NCBI GenBank assembly: GCA_024305405.1
Contig: JAKNDB010000015.1
Location: 626,001 to 690,000 of the forward strand
Length of the DNA: 64,000 bases
Source of the DNA: Dirofilaria immitis
Taxonomy: Eukaryota > Nematoda > Chromadorea > Rhabditida > Onchocercidae
Reading direction: 5' to 3'
This document shows, one piece after another, positions 53,390-64,000 of the stretch. A program made the translations under genes and the position numbers. The notes beneath the pieces are model-generated. The model was not told the DNA's origin. It ran no database searches and was given only the letters and a program-made list of their open reading frames with translations. The stretch's first letter is position 1; the number at the start of each line of letters is the position of its first letter.

Positions 53390-53710
53390 GTAGTATTAGA
53401 AAATCGTGTAATTTATTATTATCATCATCAAAGAAGATGATGACAACTTTCATATATACGTATATATAGTGATAGTAGTAGTACTAGAAAATCGTGTAAT
53501 TTATTATCATTATCAAAGAAGATAATGACAACTTTCATATATATTTATAAACAGTGATAGTAATAATAGTAAAACGTGTAATTTATTATTATCATTATCA
53601 TCAAAGATGATGACAACTTTCATATATATATTTATAAACAGTGATAGTAATAATAGTAAAACGTGTAATTTATTATTATCATCATCATCAAAGAAGATGA
53701 TGATAATAAT
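53390..53710. repeat. ~80-90-bp tandem repeat, four copies
   Basis: Units contain CGTGTAATTTATTATTATCA, TCAAAGAAGATGATGACAAC and TTTCATATATA...CAGTGATAGTA. The minus-strand open frame 53513-53938 repeats the same peptide and is a shadow of the repeat. Confidence 0.9.
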
Positions 53711-54453
53711 CCGATTGTTTATCAAATAATTATTTCTATTTAAAATTTTTTTTTTTTTACGATTACAATTTTGATTGATATATAAAACGAATGGATTACG
53801 AATATTGAGCAAATGATGATTATTCGATCGGTAATAAATGATAAAATGGGAAAAGAAAAAAAAAAGTGACACAATTTTGTAGAATGGAATGAAAATTTTT
53901 CGCAATGATTTATTATTTATCAATGTTGAAATTTTCAACTTTTTAAATTTTCAACTTTCTCTCTAATCAATACTGTTTTTAAAGTGAAATAATAATAATA
54001 GTAAATAGATGGGATTGTTTGAGAAGATGAGATATATATATATATATATATTTTAGGAGGAGAGTATGTATATTTGACAATAAATTGGCAATCGATTCCA
54101 TTTTGATAATATAAATTCATCTAACTACCACATCAGATCAATCGTGGCATTCGTTAGCACATCATTATATTTTATGACCATTACCTATTCTTTCTTTCTA
54201 TATCAATCTTTTGTTTTGCATAATCGATATGCGTACTATCAATTATTATGATAATATTATCATATTATCATTTTGTCATATTTCAGCCATTCAATAGTGT
54301 TATTATTATTATTTAAGTTCTTTTCAGGGTTCTTTTGATATAATATAGGACAACCTCTTTTTTTTTCTTTTTCTTTTTAAATTATTAAAAATCAAATGTT
54401 TGTATGCGTTTATTGATCGATCATGATTTATTGAATTTAATCATTATATCGCC

Positions 54454-54586
<133 letters not shown>

Positions 54587-54631
54587 GTATCTAAGATCGA
54601 TTACAGCAATGCTTCGCTACCAATCATTATC

Positions 54632-57600
54632 ATGATCAAAGTTATTTGTCAAGGACGTTTTACAATCATTCTTACGATCATTATTCTTTTCATTAACAAA
54701 AATGAAAATATCGTAACGGCAAAACGAAAACATGGACTGAGCAAGATGAAGCTAGACGAATTCAACAGGTAACAAATAATTCGATTGATTTCATTTTTTT
54801 TTTGTTTTTATTTTTGTTTTTTTAACGATCGATTTATTTTTTCATTTCTTATTTCAATTTGATTTTTAATTTTTTTTTGTTTAAAAAATACTTAAAAATT
54901 TTTTATAAACAAGAAAAATTGCGACAGAAATTGAAAAAAATTTCAATTCAAATTTAATTTATTAAAATTTTTAGGAATGAAAAAAAAGTCTAAAAATTTT
55001 TTTTTCGATCCATTTCTTTGGGTAAAAAAAAAAGCATTGAAAGTTTTATTTCTCTAATCGTATTTGATTTAAGATTTAAATTCTTTTTCTACGATAGAAC
55101 CAAATTACATTTGACCTTTATACCATTTCTATCATTTCTATTCATCGCTGTAAAATTATTATCATCAATGCTTTTTCTTATCAGCATTTTAGCAGTTTAT
55201 AAATTTATCAACAAAATGATAATCATTTATAATGTGATAAAATCTTTCTAAATTCTTTCATTCGAATTAAAAATATTTTAAAAAAAATTTGCATTTTATT
55301 GAAATATATTTATTTAATTAATTAGCTATAGATTAGGATAGAAAGTTCAATCCACTTATCAGGACGATGTAAAGTTTTTTTTTCTTTTTTTTCTTCTGGA
55401 CTAAAATAAATTGAAGATTATGGAAGCGGAAGAAATGGAATATGAAATGGAACAACGCTCTCAATCTGTTGCGAATAATGTAGGTGATGATGATATATTA
55501 CGAGATGATCGTTATAATTATCCGATAACAGAAGCTTATCAGTACAGGAAAGAAACAGCATCATTACCAATTACATTTCCAAGTACTGCTGCTACTACTT
55601 CAGGTAATTTTATCAATATGCTTATCTTAATAGATTGGAAATTTCTATTAGCAGGTTTAAAGTAAATCTTTTTATTTTATGATTTTATCAATCATCTTTT
55701 TTTTGTCTCTTGATCAGGCTTATCATCACTTCGTAAAAATAAAAGTTATATTGAAAAATTGAAATTTTTTCAAATTTGTTTTTAGCAATGAAAGCAAAAA
55801 TGATTTAAATAAGCGAGAAAAAGTTTTCTAAAATATTTTCATAATTTGCTCTTATAATAATGATAAAGATAAAATTTGCTATCAATATAAGGAAAAATTT
55901 ATCATGAATTAGATTTGAAATTCGATTAACTGATAACATTTTAAGATAAACTGATCGATAAGAAAGGAAATATTCTCCGACATTTTAAATATAACAAAAA
56001 TATTTTAAATTTTTGAAATAAAATTTTAATTATAATTTTAAATATATTTTGAATATATTGTTAAATGTATTATTTTAAAATATATATTTTTATGATTTTA
56101 AATAAGTACATATATATGTATTTTTAGATATATATACTCTAAAAATCATATAATTAATCTAATATTTAATTTCTTAACTAGTACTTATTTCTGCTAATAC
56201 TAATTAAGAAATTAAATACTGAATTTCTATGCTTCTACTCATTAGATATGGAAAAAATTTAAGTTTTAAACTATTCGATAATCCTCTAACTCATATCTAT
56301 TAAATGAGTAGAATTTGAAAACTTTAAAGAATTTTGAGGATACGACTTAAATTTGTTTTTTTTTCAATTTTAAAATTTACAATTCTTTATCAATATTATC
56401 TATAGGTGATAACTATTGGTGTTATCATTGTACAAGTCCATTGAATATAATGAGTGGAAATATGCAACATGCAATTGAAAAATTTCTACGTATTCGTCGA
56501 ACAGTTTATCCAGCTCATGTAAAAAATATACGTTGCGCGGAGCCACGTAATTTGACGGAATTAGCCGTGGAGTATTGTCGATATTCATATTGTCAAACAT
56601 TAATTTTAATGGATCATGATACAGGTAAGCTTCATTTCATTTCATTAGTAAACATATCTAATTTATTGATGATAATTTTTTCTTATTAAACATTGATATT
56701 TTTTTCCTTATCAAAAATAAAATAACAATATTATCATATCATATATATTATATAGATCTGCATCTTAGAATCTGATCCATCCATTTTGCATGAGAATTAG
56801 GCTCCTAGGCTAATATTGCCAGTTTTCCTTAAATGTTACCTTGATTGATTGCGTATGATAGCTAGCAAGTTTATCATGAAAAAATTATTTAACTTTAAAT
56901 ATTTATTATTCATATATTTCATACATTTATAATATTTATATAAATTAAATTATATTAAAGTAGAAATAAATAAATTTAAAAAAAAAAACAAATAATATGA
57001 AAACAATTGTTGTAGCATTTATTTATTTCTTGAAATTGTTAGTTATTCTTTTATAATTTCTAAAATTTACTTATTTATTGAAAAATTTTCAACATTTTTT
57101 TTTATGATTAACAAATTATGCAACTTATCGATTGAAAAAAAAAGTATGTAATTTTAAAATTATATAAAAAAAAAATTTTATCAATTTTTATCAGTATCTT
57201 TTAGGTACATCATTTACAATACGTGGTTGTGCCGAAACATTTGGAGCAATAAATGAAAGATTACTTGATACACGTAGTGATAACACGTGTCAAAAGTACA
57301 GAAATATATTTATAATTTTCAATGATTTAATTAATATTATCTAATTAATAAATCAATAAATATATGAGAGATAAAATAACCATGATATTAATCAAAGAAT
57401 AATCAATAGTTTTAATAAATATAGGAGATAAATGAATAGATTTGAAATGGATGAAAAAATTTTGAACTAATTTTTTTAGATTACATGAACAATTAGATAT
57501 ACAGGAATGTATCTGTAGACAACGACGATATTGCTATCCGGGTGCAAAACGTCGAATTTTCGGCGCATCAGCAAATTCATTATTCAAGTCATCATCATCA

Positions 57601-57675
57601 ACTCATAAAATTGTATCATTATTTTATGGTATTTTAATAATTTATTTAAAATTTATATTTTACTATCATTTTTAG
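54632..57675 (+). CDS. Ly6/uPAR-like cysteine-rich surface protein, nematode type
   Basis: The well-supported exons are 55417-55603, 56406-56624, 57205-57295 and 57480-57675, in phase with GT-AG borders. They encode an acidic linker (MEAEEMEYEMEQ) and a domain of about 110 residues with ten cysteines (WCYHC, IRC, YC, SYC, GC, NTC, EC.C, YC), ending in a hydrophobic tail (IVSLFYGILIIYLKFIFYY). A short secreted Cys-rich module with such a tail fits a GPI-anchored or tail-anchored Ly6-type protein; the function is unknown. A likely first exon, 54632-54768, encodes a good signal peptide (MIKVIC..RFTIILTIIILF). It joins in frame only if one base is missing in it, for example in the A-run at about 54721-54724, giving TEQDEARRIQQ then the linker; total about 276 residues. 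Without it the protein would start at 55420 with no signal peptide. Confidence 0.7.
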
Positions 57676-57910
57676 TTATATTCATTCTCAAATTATAATT
57701 ACTATATTTTTATTCATATATTTAAGTTTTTTTTTTTTTTTCAAAAATTTTCTCTTCTCTTTTCAATGTATCGTTTCTAATATTTTTTTTATTTTTATTG
57801 TTTTAAATTTTTCTAACAAAAAAAAAAGAAAAAAGTATTTGAAATATTAAAAATTCACAAAAGAGAGAGTGAGATGATAAATGATAAAAAATAATGCATT
57901 AAAAATGATA

Positions 57911-57916
57911 AATAAA
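57911..57916 (+). terminator. Possible poly(A) signal of the Ly6-like gene
   Basis: AATAAA about 236 bases after the stop at 57673-57675. Confidence 0.35.
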
Positions 57917-57957
57917 ATATATTATTATTAATTCCATTACATATATATATCTTAGAT

Positions 57958-58085
57958 TAACAATTTCCGATTTCTATTTTATAACTTAAGTTCCGATATT
58001 TCTATTTTATGACTTAAGTTCCGATATTTCTGTTTCATAATTTAAGTCCCGGTATTTCTATTTTATAATTCAAGTTCTAATGAAA
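57958..58085. repeat. ~30-bp tandem repeat, four copies
   Basis: TTCCGATATTTCTATTTTAT followed by AACTTAAG repeats with minor changes. Confidence 0.9.
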
Positions 58086-58449
58086 ATACTATTTCTATCA
58101 GGTATATATGTTAAAATTTGATTATTCAATGTGCCACAAATATATTTGCTCCTATTATTATCACTTATCATTTATTTAAATTTATCCTAAAATATATTCC
58201 CATCCATAATTTGTCAATAATTAATATAAAATCATGCGATATTTTTTTAGATAAACATTAAACTTCAAATATTAGAGGAGTGTAATTGATTAATAAATAA
58301 GTTAAAATTATAAAAATACGAAATAATCTTTATGGAAAAATTTTGCAATCATTTGATTTTATAAAATATCATTTTCAAACCATTTCATTAATTTGATACT
58401 TAATGTTAATTATTTTTCTTCATTTAATATTACAAATTTGTATAATTCG

Positions 58450-58650
58450 CGTGTTGATAATTTAATGATAAAATTATTATTCATTATTATAAATTTGAGT
58501 TTAACGATAAAATTGTTACTGACTGTAAATTTGAATTTAATGATAGAATTGTTATTGACTGTAAATTTGAGTTTAATGATAAAATTGTTATTCATTATTA
58601 TAAATTTGAGTTTAATGATAAAATTGTTATTGATTATAAATTTGAAATTT
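58450..58650. repeat. 36-39-bp tandem repeat, five copies
   Basis: TTTAATGATAAAATTGTTAT and T.ATTATAAATTTGAG blocks alternate. The unit is a multiple of three bases, which explains the repetitive open frames on both strands. Confidence 0.9.
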
Positions 58651-59334
58651 CGAAAAAAAAAAAGTTAGCAATAAATAATTTTTGAGAGTCTTGTATGAGA
58701 TCAATAAAGTATGATCAGCATTATTACAATATCATATGATAAAATTTATAAATATCATCATAATTTAGTAGAACATTCATGGATTAACTCATTCGAATTG
58801 ATTATTTAATTTATTAAATTGACTAATTTGAATAAACTACAAAACGATGACAACAGGTATATTGTGGAAAATTATTAAATTTTAAAAAATTTCAAAGTTT
58901 AATTATGCAAATTTTAAGGTTTAATTATACTCTTACAATCTCTTTCTTTTCGCCAAATTAATTTTTTTGATAAAAATGAACAAATTCGCAAGATCGAGAA
59001 TGAAATTAACTTATCATTGATGATAATTTGATATGTAATTACAAAAATTGTTATATATCTTCTCTGTTTTTTTTTCTACTGTTTCCAATGACTTCGCTAT
59101 CGTATATTTGCATTTAAATTAGGTTGCAGTTTCAATATCAGAAAAATAAGTTGTTAAATTTAAAGCAAAGAAATACATTGAACTTTTGAATGAACATTGA
59201 AAAGTAAATTTTATTTTCTCAATTTAATTCCAATTTATCATTATCAAAAAATTTTATACACAATATGAGCTTAAATTTTTTCAATTAAATAAACATGGAA
59301 TTTAAAAATTAATTCGAATTAATTAAACTTTGCA

Positions 59335-59595
59335 GATGTAAATTAATTTTTATTGCGATATTTAAATTAAACTAATTTTCTAATTTGCTAACAAATTTCG
59401 ATCGATGCGAATTGATTAAATTTACTGATACAAATTATTTTTCATTACGATATTTAAATTAAGCTAATAATTTTTGTTGGCAAATCTTGATCGATCCGAA
59501 TTGATCAAATTTAACTGATATGAATTATTTTGTCATTGCGATATTTAAATTAAACTAATTTTCCAATTTGCTAACAAATCTCGATCATATTGATT
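59335..59595. repeat. ~110-bp tandem repeat, about 2.5 copies
   Basis: Units carry ATTGCGATATTTAAATTAAA, CTAATTT, TTGCTAACAAATC and TCGATCGATGCGAATTGAT. Confidence 0.85.
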
Positions 59596-60039
59596 TGTCG
59601 TTACTTTTCAAAAGTATTCTTGCAATACCATTCTTATTTGCCATAAATGCTTGATGTAATATATAAAGCAACAACCAATTGATCATAATAGCTATTGAAA
59701 TTAATATCAATATCTAGAAGTAAATGATATTTTAAGTACTAATTTTAAGTACTACTAGTTTTATCATTCTTTTGATTGTTATCATCTTACTGAGCAAATG
59801 ATATTTTAGGTACTACTAATTTTATCACTCTTTTAATCATTATTCTTTTAGCGATAATTCAAGTGGATGTTAGCAATTTGATAAATTGAAATGCAAAATA
59901 TCTATTCATTTTATTTATCACTTATCATTTTGCTTCGCTTATTGTATTTTAGACTGATAAACTTAACAATGCAAGGAATTGTACAATATGATAACGGTTA
60001 TTACATTAGATAAATAAAAGAATATTTATATTTTAAAAA

Positions 60040-61587
60040 TCAAACTCGTATTTCGGCAAATGGTAGAGTTGGTGCTTGTTGTAGTAAACTATTTCGACGC
60101 CATAAATTAGGCCATTCATAAATGATCGATATTATAATCCAAAATAACGAACTAAGTGCTAAAAATTTTATTAGCTTAATATTGTAAATGTAATATTTTC
60201 AAAATTTTTCTTCTGACAATATATTTAAAATGTATGATAAATTTATTATTTCGATAAATAATATATCGTATATAATATTATTTCAGATAATTTCATTAAT
60301 TTTTATATAAGTTTTCAATTCTTTTCATCTAATTTCATTAAAATAGAAAATAGAATTTAAGTGGATAATAAAAAGGAATACCTCAAATTTTAAATAATAT
60401 TTCAAATCTAATTTATTTAGCAGTAGTATTCAGTTACCGGCGATATTCAATACTGGAAATGCTATATTATTTGGTGTTATAGTAGTAGGCGATCGAAGAT
60501 GTAATATTAACCAGGTATGCCAACTATTGATTAGTAATGCCAATATTGTTTCAAATAAGCCTGTGATAATCTGAAATTTTATTAAATTATTTTATGAAAT
60601 TTAAAAAAAAAAATGATTAATAGAATTTTTTTTTTTGAAATTCAAGTTTTATCACAAAATGATTTTAATTTCTTCGTACAATCAAGTTTCCTGGTATTAG
60701 GAATTAACATTTATAGTCTTAACTATATGATTATAGTTTTAAATTATATGATTAAGATCTTTTAAATCATCTTGATGACCCATTATCACTAATGAATATT
60801 TCAAATTATCCATTACTCAGATATGTAATGATCTTTTAAATTTCATCTTGATAATCCGTTCTCACTCACGTATATTAGATGTCCTTATTCATCTTGATGA
60901 TCCACTTTCCCTCACGTGTGATATGATCCTTCAGGTTTTATCTTGATGATCCATTCTGACTCACGCAAATTAGATCTTTTAAGTTTCATCTTGATAATCC
61001 ATTCTCACTCACGTATGTTATCAGTAATGTTATCACATGAATCGTACCTGATTTCGAAACGGAAAATTTAATGTGCGAAGATTATTTGCATAAAAACTAC
61101 TACCCAACAATGTTTCCAATCGCATTCCTATGCATGTTTCTAGCGATCTATGTATCCGATGCCTAAATTTCCAATTTAAAATATTATTTCAAAAAAATTT
61201 CATCTGATTCATTCCTATTTTAAGCTTTGATATTTTCGATTGATGAAATAAATTAGTGATATGATAACGATAACTTCGATATTATTATCATAAGAATGAT
61301 TTAAAAAAAAAGATCTATATTATCAAATTTGATATTATTATTCTTCTACGATTTTATATCGCATAGATTAATTTCGTATCAAAATAATTGCTTGCAGTCG
61401 TTGATTGGTTAATCCAAATTGTAGCATAATTCGTTCATCAAATTCAGTATATGTTTCATTAGCATATTCAAAAATTTCCGTCCAACATATCGATGCTGGA
61501 TTTAATAAATCATAAAGAATCCATGTGATGATCATTTCATTCATGATCAATAATACTAATGCTCCATCGATCATACAGTAATGAGTT
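60040..61587 (-). CDS. Multi-pass membrane protein, 3' exons (unrecognised)
   Basis: Minus-strand exons: about 61368-61587, 61048-61162, 60438-60570 and 60040-60158 (stop). The last three join in phase with clean GT-AG borders. They encode hydrophobic helices: ALVLLIMNEMIITWILYDLL, then IITGLFETILALLINSW, then LSSLFWIIISIIYEW. A hydrophilic segment (RSLETCIGMRLETLLG, NNLRTLNFPFRNQ) and a basic C-tail (NLWRRNSLLQQAPTL) also appear. The exon at 61368-61587 runs into a stop at its 3' end with no obvious GT donor, so either a base is wrong or the exon ends elsewhere. Upstream (5') exons were not found. The topology would suit a nematode serpentine chemoreceptor, but I cannot place it in a family. 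Reading-frame and splice evidence is good for the last three exons only. Confidence 0.6.
60760..61030. repeat. ~60-bp diverged tandem repeat in an intron
   Basis: About five copies of TTTTAA(A/G)TTTCATCTTGAT, AATCCATTCTCACTCACGTA. It lies in the intron between exons 61048-61162 and 60438-60570. Confidence 0.85.
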
Positions 61588-63146
61588 CTATAATTTGCAT
61601 CAAATTATTTTTCAACTGATATAATTCGATTATTAAATCTGTTCATTTTTATTTCGAAATATTTAAATATAACTTTTTCCGAAAAAAGAATAAGTTTCAA
61701 TAATCATTTTTAATTTCAAATCTTAAAATTTACAAGCTACTCTTGATATTTGAACATTTTACTCATTCAAACGATTGAATAGCTTACTTTGACTGACCGA
61801 TTATCATTTGATAAAACATTGAATAATAAAACTTGAGAAAATTAAAGGTGAAAATTGAGTGAAATATTTAAAATTTGCATTTTGGTTTGAAAAAAAAAGA
61901 GAAAAACGAATTTTAAATTTGTTATAAAATTTTTAAAAATTGATTGAATGCACAGTTAAAATAAATAATTTTTTTGCTAATTTCCAATTTCACAAATCAA
62001 TTTTAAATTTTCAATTTTAATTCAAAAATATTAATTTAGTATTATAATATCGAAATCTTAATAATACCAATAAAAACGTTCCACTGAAAATCCAATTGTG
62101 ACCCGATTAATGCATTTTCATTTCAAGGTCATATGAACCTATTCTTTTAATTTGCTCAATAATTTATTTTCGAGGAAAAAATTTTTTGTATAATTTTAAA
62201 TTACATATCACAATCAATAATGATTCAAAAATATATAATAATCAGTTGAACTTTGTCATTATCATATTGAAAGAGATAATTATAATTATCAATTACATTC
62301 AGCAAACTTTAGAGATTGATTCTGAAGCAATCGATCAAATTCAAATTAAACTTCAAAAAATGTAAATGAAATTCATCTTTCAATGTTAGTGACGAGGATA
62401 AAAAAAGAGGAAAGAACATTATCAAAAGGTATACAAATATACAGGTAATTTATTAAGCAAAAATAACAGCATATCAACTAGTTGCAACCAGGTATTGTTA
62501 GTTGAATGATAACATATTATCAGTGAGATGACAAGCATAACAATCAAAAATATTTGTTGTCTATTATGAAATTAAAGTTACTATTAAAAAAATTGTCTTC
62601 CTTATATACGCTTTTCTCGGAATTTCAAAACTCAAAATTAGAATTGCAGGATAGGAAAAATATCTGAATTATCTATTTGTAAACTTAGCATTCATCGATT
62701 TTTTCCGTAATATCAAACTATGAAATTGATATTATTTTGAGAAATCACAATTAAATTAGAGATACAAAAGCATTTTTCAGGAGAAAATGATAACATGATA
62801 GTTTAGCAATTCATCATTTTCAAAAATTTTTCATCCTTTGATTTTCAGATTTCTTAATAACAAAAAGGTTTTTTTAAAAAATGCTTGTTTTTTCTTCTCC
62901 TCAAATTGATATATAAATGTACAAATAAATTCATTAATATATTTTCTTTTTATTTAAAAAAACTATACGAGAAAGTTTTATTTAGTTTTTCTCTTTCTGA
63001 AAACTTTTATTTTTTATTTTATAAATATATCAAAGGTAATGAAATAAATGAGCCAAGGATCATGCCAGACAAAATGAAATGAGCCAAGGCAATTAAATAA
63101 TTTTAATTGTTGTAATACTTCTAATGCATTTTTCATGTTTTGATTT
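61588..63146. other. Region between minus-strand gene parts, no exon called
   Basis: May contain 5' exons or promoter of the membrane-protein gene. A minus-strand segment at about 62050-62110 reads VTIGFSVERFYW but lacks an acceptor, so it is not called. Otherwise AT-rich DNA without tandem repeats. Confidence 0.45.
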
Positions 63147-63407
63147 CTAATAGCATTGTTTCAAGCGGTCCAAAGCAACAGGTTTTCCGAGAATCAATAC
63201 GGTACAACTTTTTTCGCAACACTAATTCGGTATTCCGGTAATTGACCATCCGTTAAAACCTGAAGAAATATTATTATTATTGGTATTATTGCAACATCAT
63301 GTATGAATCTAATTATGCTTTGTTGTTATTTTGAATTAATAATGTTTACATGAAAAGCTTACATCCCGTTTAGTAATCAAATAAGAGCTATCTTCTTCGG
63401 TAAGCAT
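63147..63407 (-). CDS. Last two exons of an unrecognised gene (partial)
   Basis: The minus-strand exon 63363-63407 (MLTEEDSSYLITKRD; preceded by the acceptor-like CGTTAG, so it is probably internal) is joined by a GTAAGC donor to exon 63147-63259. That exon begins VLTDGQLPEYRISVAKK. As written, the frame then hits a stop. If the A-run (plus-strand T run 63209-63214, six) had seven bases, the exon would read on through SCTVLILGKPVALDRLKQCY to a TAG at 63147-63149, exactly 38 codons. This fits the A-run losses seen in other genes of the window. The product looks like the hydrophilic C-terminus of a conserved protein, but I do not recognise it. The 5' part lies beyond 63407 and possibly outside the window. 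Confidence 0.55.
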
Positions 63408-63817
63408 TTCTAACGTGGATCAATACTTTGGGATCAAAAGTCATCATTCGATGTATGTAGTAACTCATTATAATAGCAAATTCGATCGAACAGAAAATAT
63501 TCCTATCCAAAAATATTCTTGTAAACAAAAAGTATTTCACTATTGAATATTAAAATTAAACATACTCAAATAATGAAAATAAAAATGAATAAGTTCCAAA
63601 GGATCATTCGATTACCTAATTTAATTTTTTAAATAAAATAAACTTAGTTAAAATCAGATATTTATGCAAAAAAAAAATGCTTAAATTATCAAGATGTGAT
63701 GAAGGAAATGTATAACTACTATGTTTCTCTTACAAATTTTCTAAAAAAATTTTGATTTATGCTAATTAATTAGATATTTCATCTCTTTTATTAATTAGCT
63801 ATTATTGAAGTTTTAAT

Positions 63818-64000
63818 CTAATTCAATACTCTATAATTTCATCATAATCTAATTCAATACACTATAATTTCATCATAATCTAATTCAATACACTATAATT
63901 TCATCATAATCTAATTCAATACACTATAATTTCATCATAATCTAATTCAATACACTATAATTTCATCATAATCTAATTCAATACACTATAATTTCATCAT
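63818..64000. repeat. 31-bp tandem repeat running off the window
   Basis: TCTAATTCAATACACTATAA plus TTTCATCATAA repeats every 31 bp with almost no variation, about six copies to the window edge. Confidence 0.95.

Larger units (their letters stand above)
57917..60039. other. Intergenic region, repeat-rich
   Basis: Three tandem arrays (listed) and AT-rich DNA between convergent genes. The overlapping open frames on both strands at 58393-58668 are repeat translations. Confidence 0.6.

Noticed and set aside
53513..53938. 141-codon minus-strand frame
   Set aside because: Its N-terminal half is AT-rich noise and the rest repeats one peptide from the 53.4-53.7 kb tandem repeat.
58393..58668. Complementary open frames on both strands
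   Set aside because: Caused by a tandem repeat whose unit is a multiple of three bases.
62040..62115. Minus-strand VTIGFSVERFYW, resembling a receptor helix
   Set aside because: An in-frame stop lies just upstream, with no acceptor between; cannot be placed in a gene.

Overview
The window is nuclear DNA of a small, very AT-rich animal genome, most likely a spirurid/filarial-type nematode. The exons are short and spliced with GT-AG introns. Intergenic space is packed with micro- and minisatellites. One intron carries a fragment that reads like an alphaproteobacterial (Rickettsiales/Wolbachia-type) gene, as found in filarial nuclear genomes. The genus cannot be fixed from the sequence.

Layout. 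1-11.5 kb: no gene seen; many tandem repeats, including a 0.5 kb AAT microsatellite and a homogeneous 56-bp satellite. 11.55-14.65 kb (+): neuronal calcium sensor (NCS/frequenin-type EF-hand protein), with a bacterial Bax-inhibitor/YccA-like fragment in intron 1 and a minisatellite in intron 2. 16.15-17.81 kb (+): nuclear cap-binding protein subunit 2 (CBP20), six exons, intact. 17.8-36.8 kb: 19 kb without a recognisable gene, holding a fold-back element (23.4-25.2 kb), a triplicated ~270-bp unit with an ACGTGA/TCACGT hairpin, and many satellites. 36.82-39.24 kb (+): alpha-arrestin, six exons, intact. 40.88-44.46 kb (-): TMCC-family (transmembrane and coiled-coil) protein, ten exons. 48.43-51.23 kb (+): LACTB2-type metallo-beta-lactamase endoribonuclease, six exons, intact. 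54.63-57.68 kb (+): cysteine-rich Ly6/uPAR-like surface protein with a probable signal-peptide exon and hydrophobic C-tail. 60.04-61.59 kb (-): 3' exons of a multi-pass membrane protein. 63.15-63.41 kb (-): last two exons of an unrecognised gene. The window begins and ends inside tandem repeats.

The genes are ordinary, unrelated eukaryotic loci (calcium signalling, RNA cap binding, receptor trafficking, ER membrane, RNA turnover) with no sign of working as a cluster. The main surprises are the bacterial-like fragment, a recurring pattern of single-base A/T-run losses that break otherwise conserved exons, and several repeat families built around short palindromes. No rRNA, tRNA or CRISPR array was seen. 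Exon boundaries were worked out by hand from splice signals, reading frame and family resemblance recalled from memory; no database search was run.
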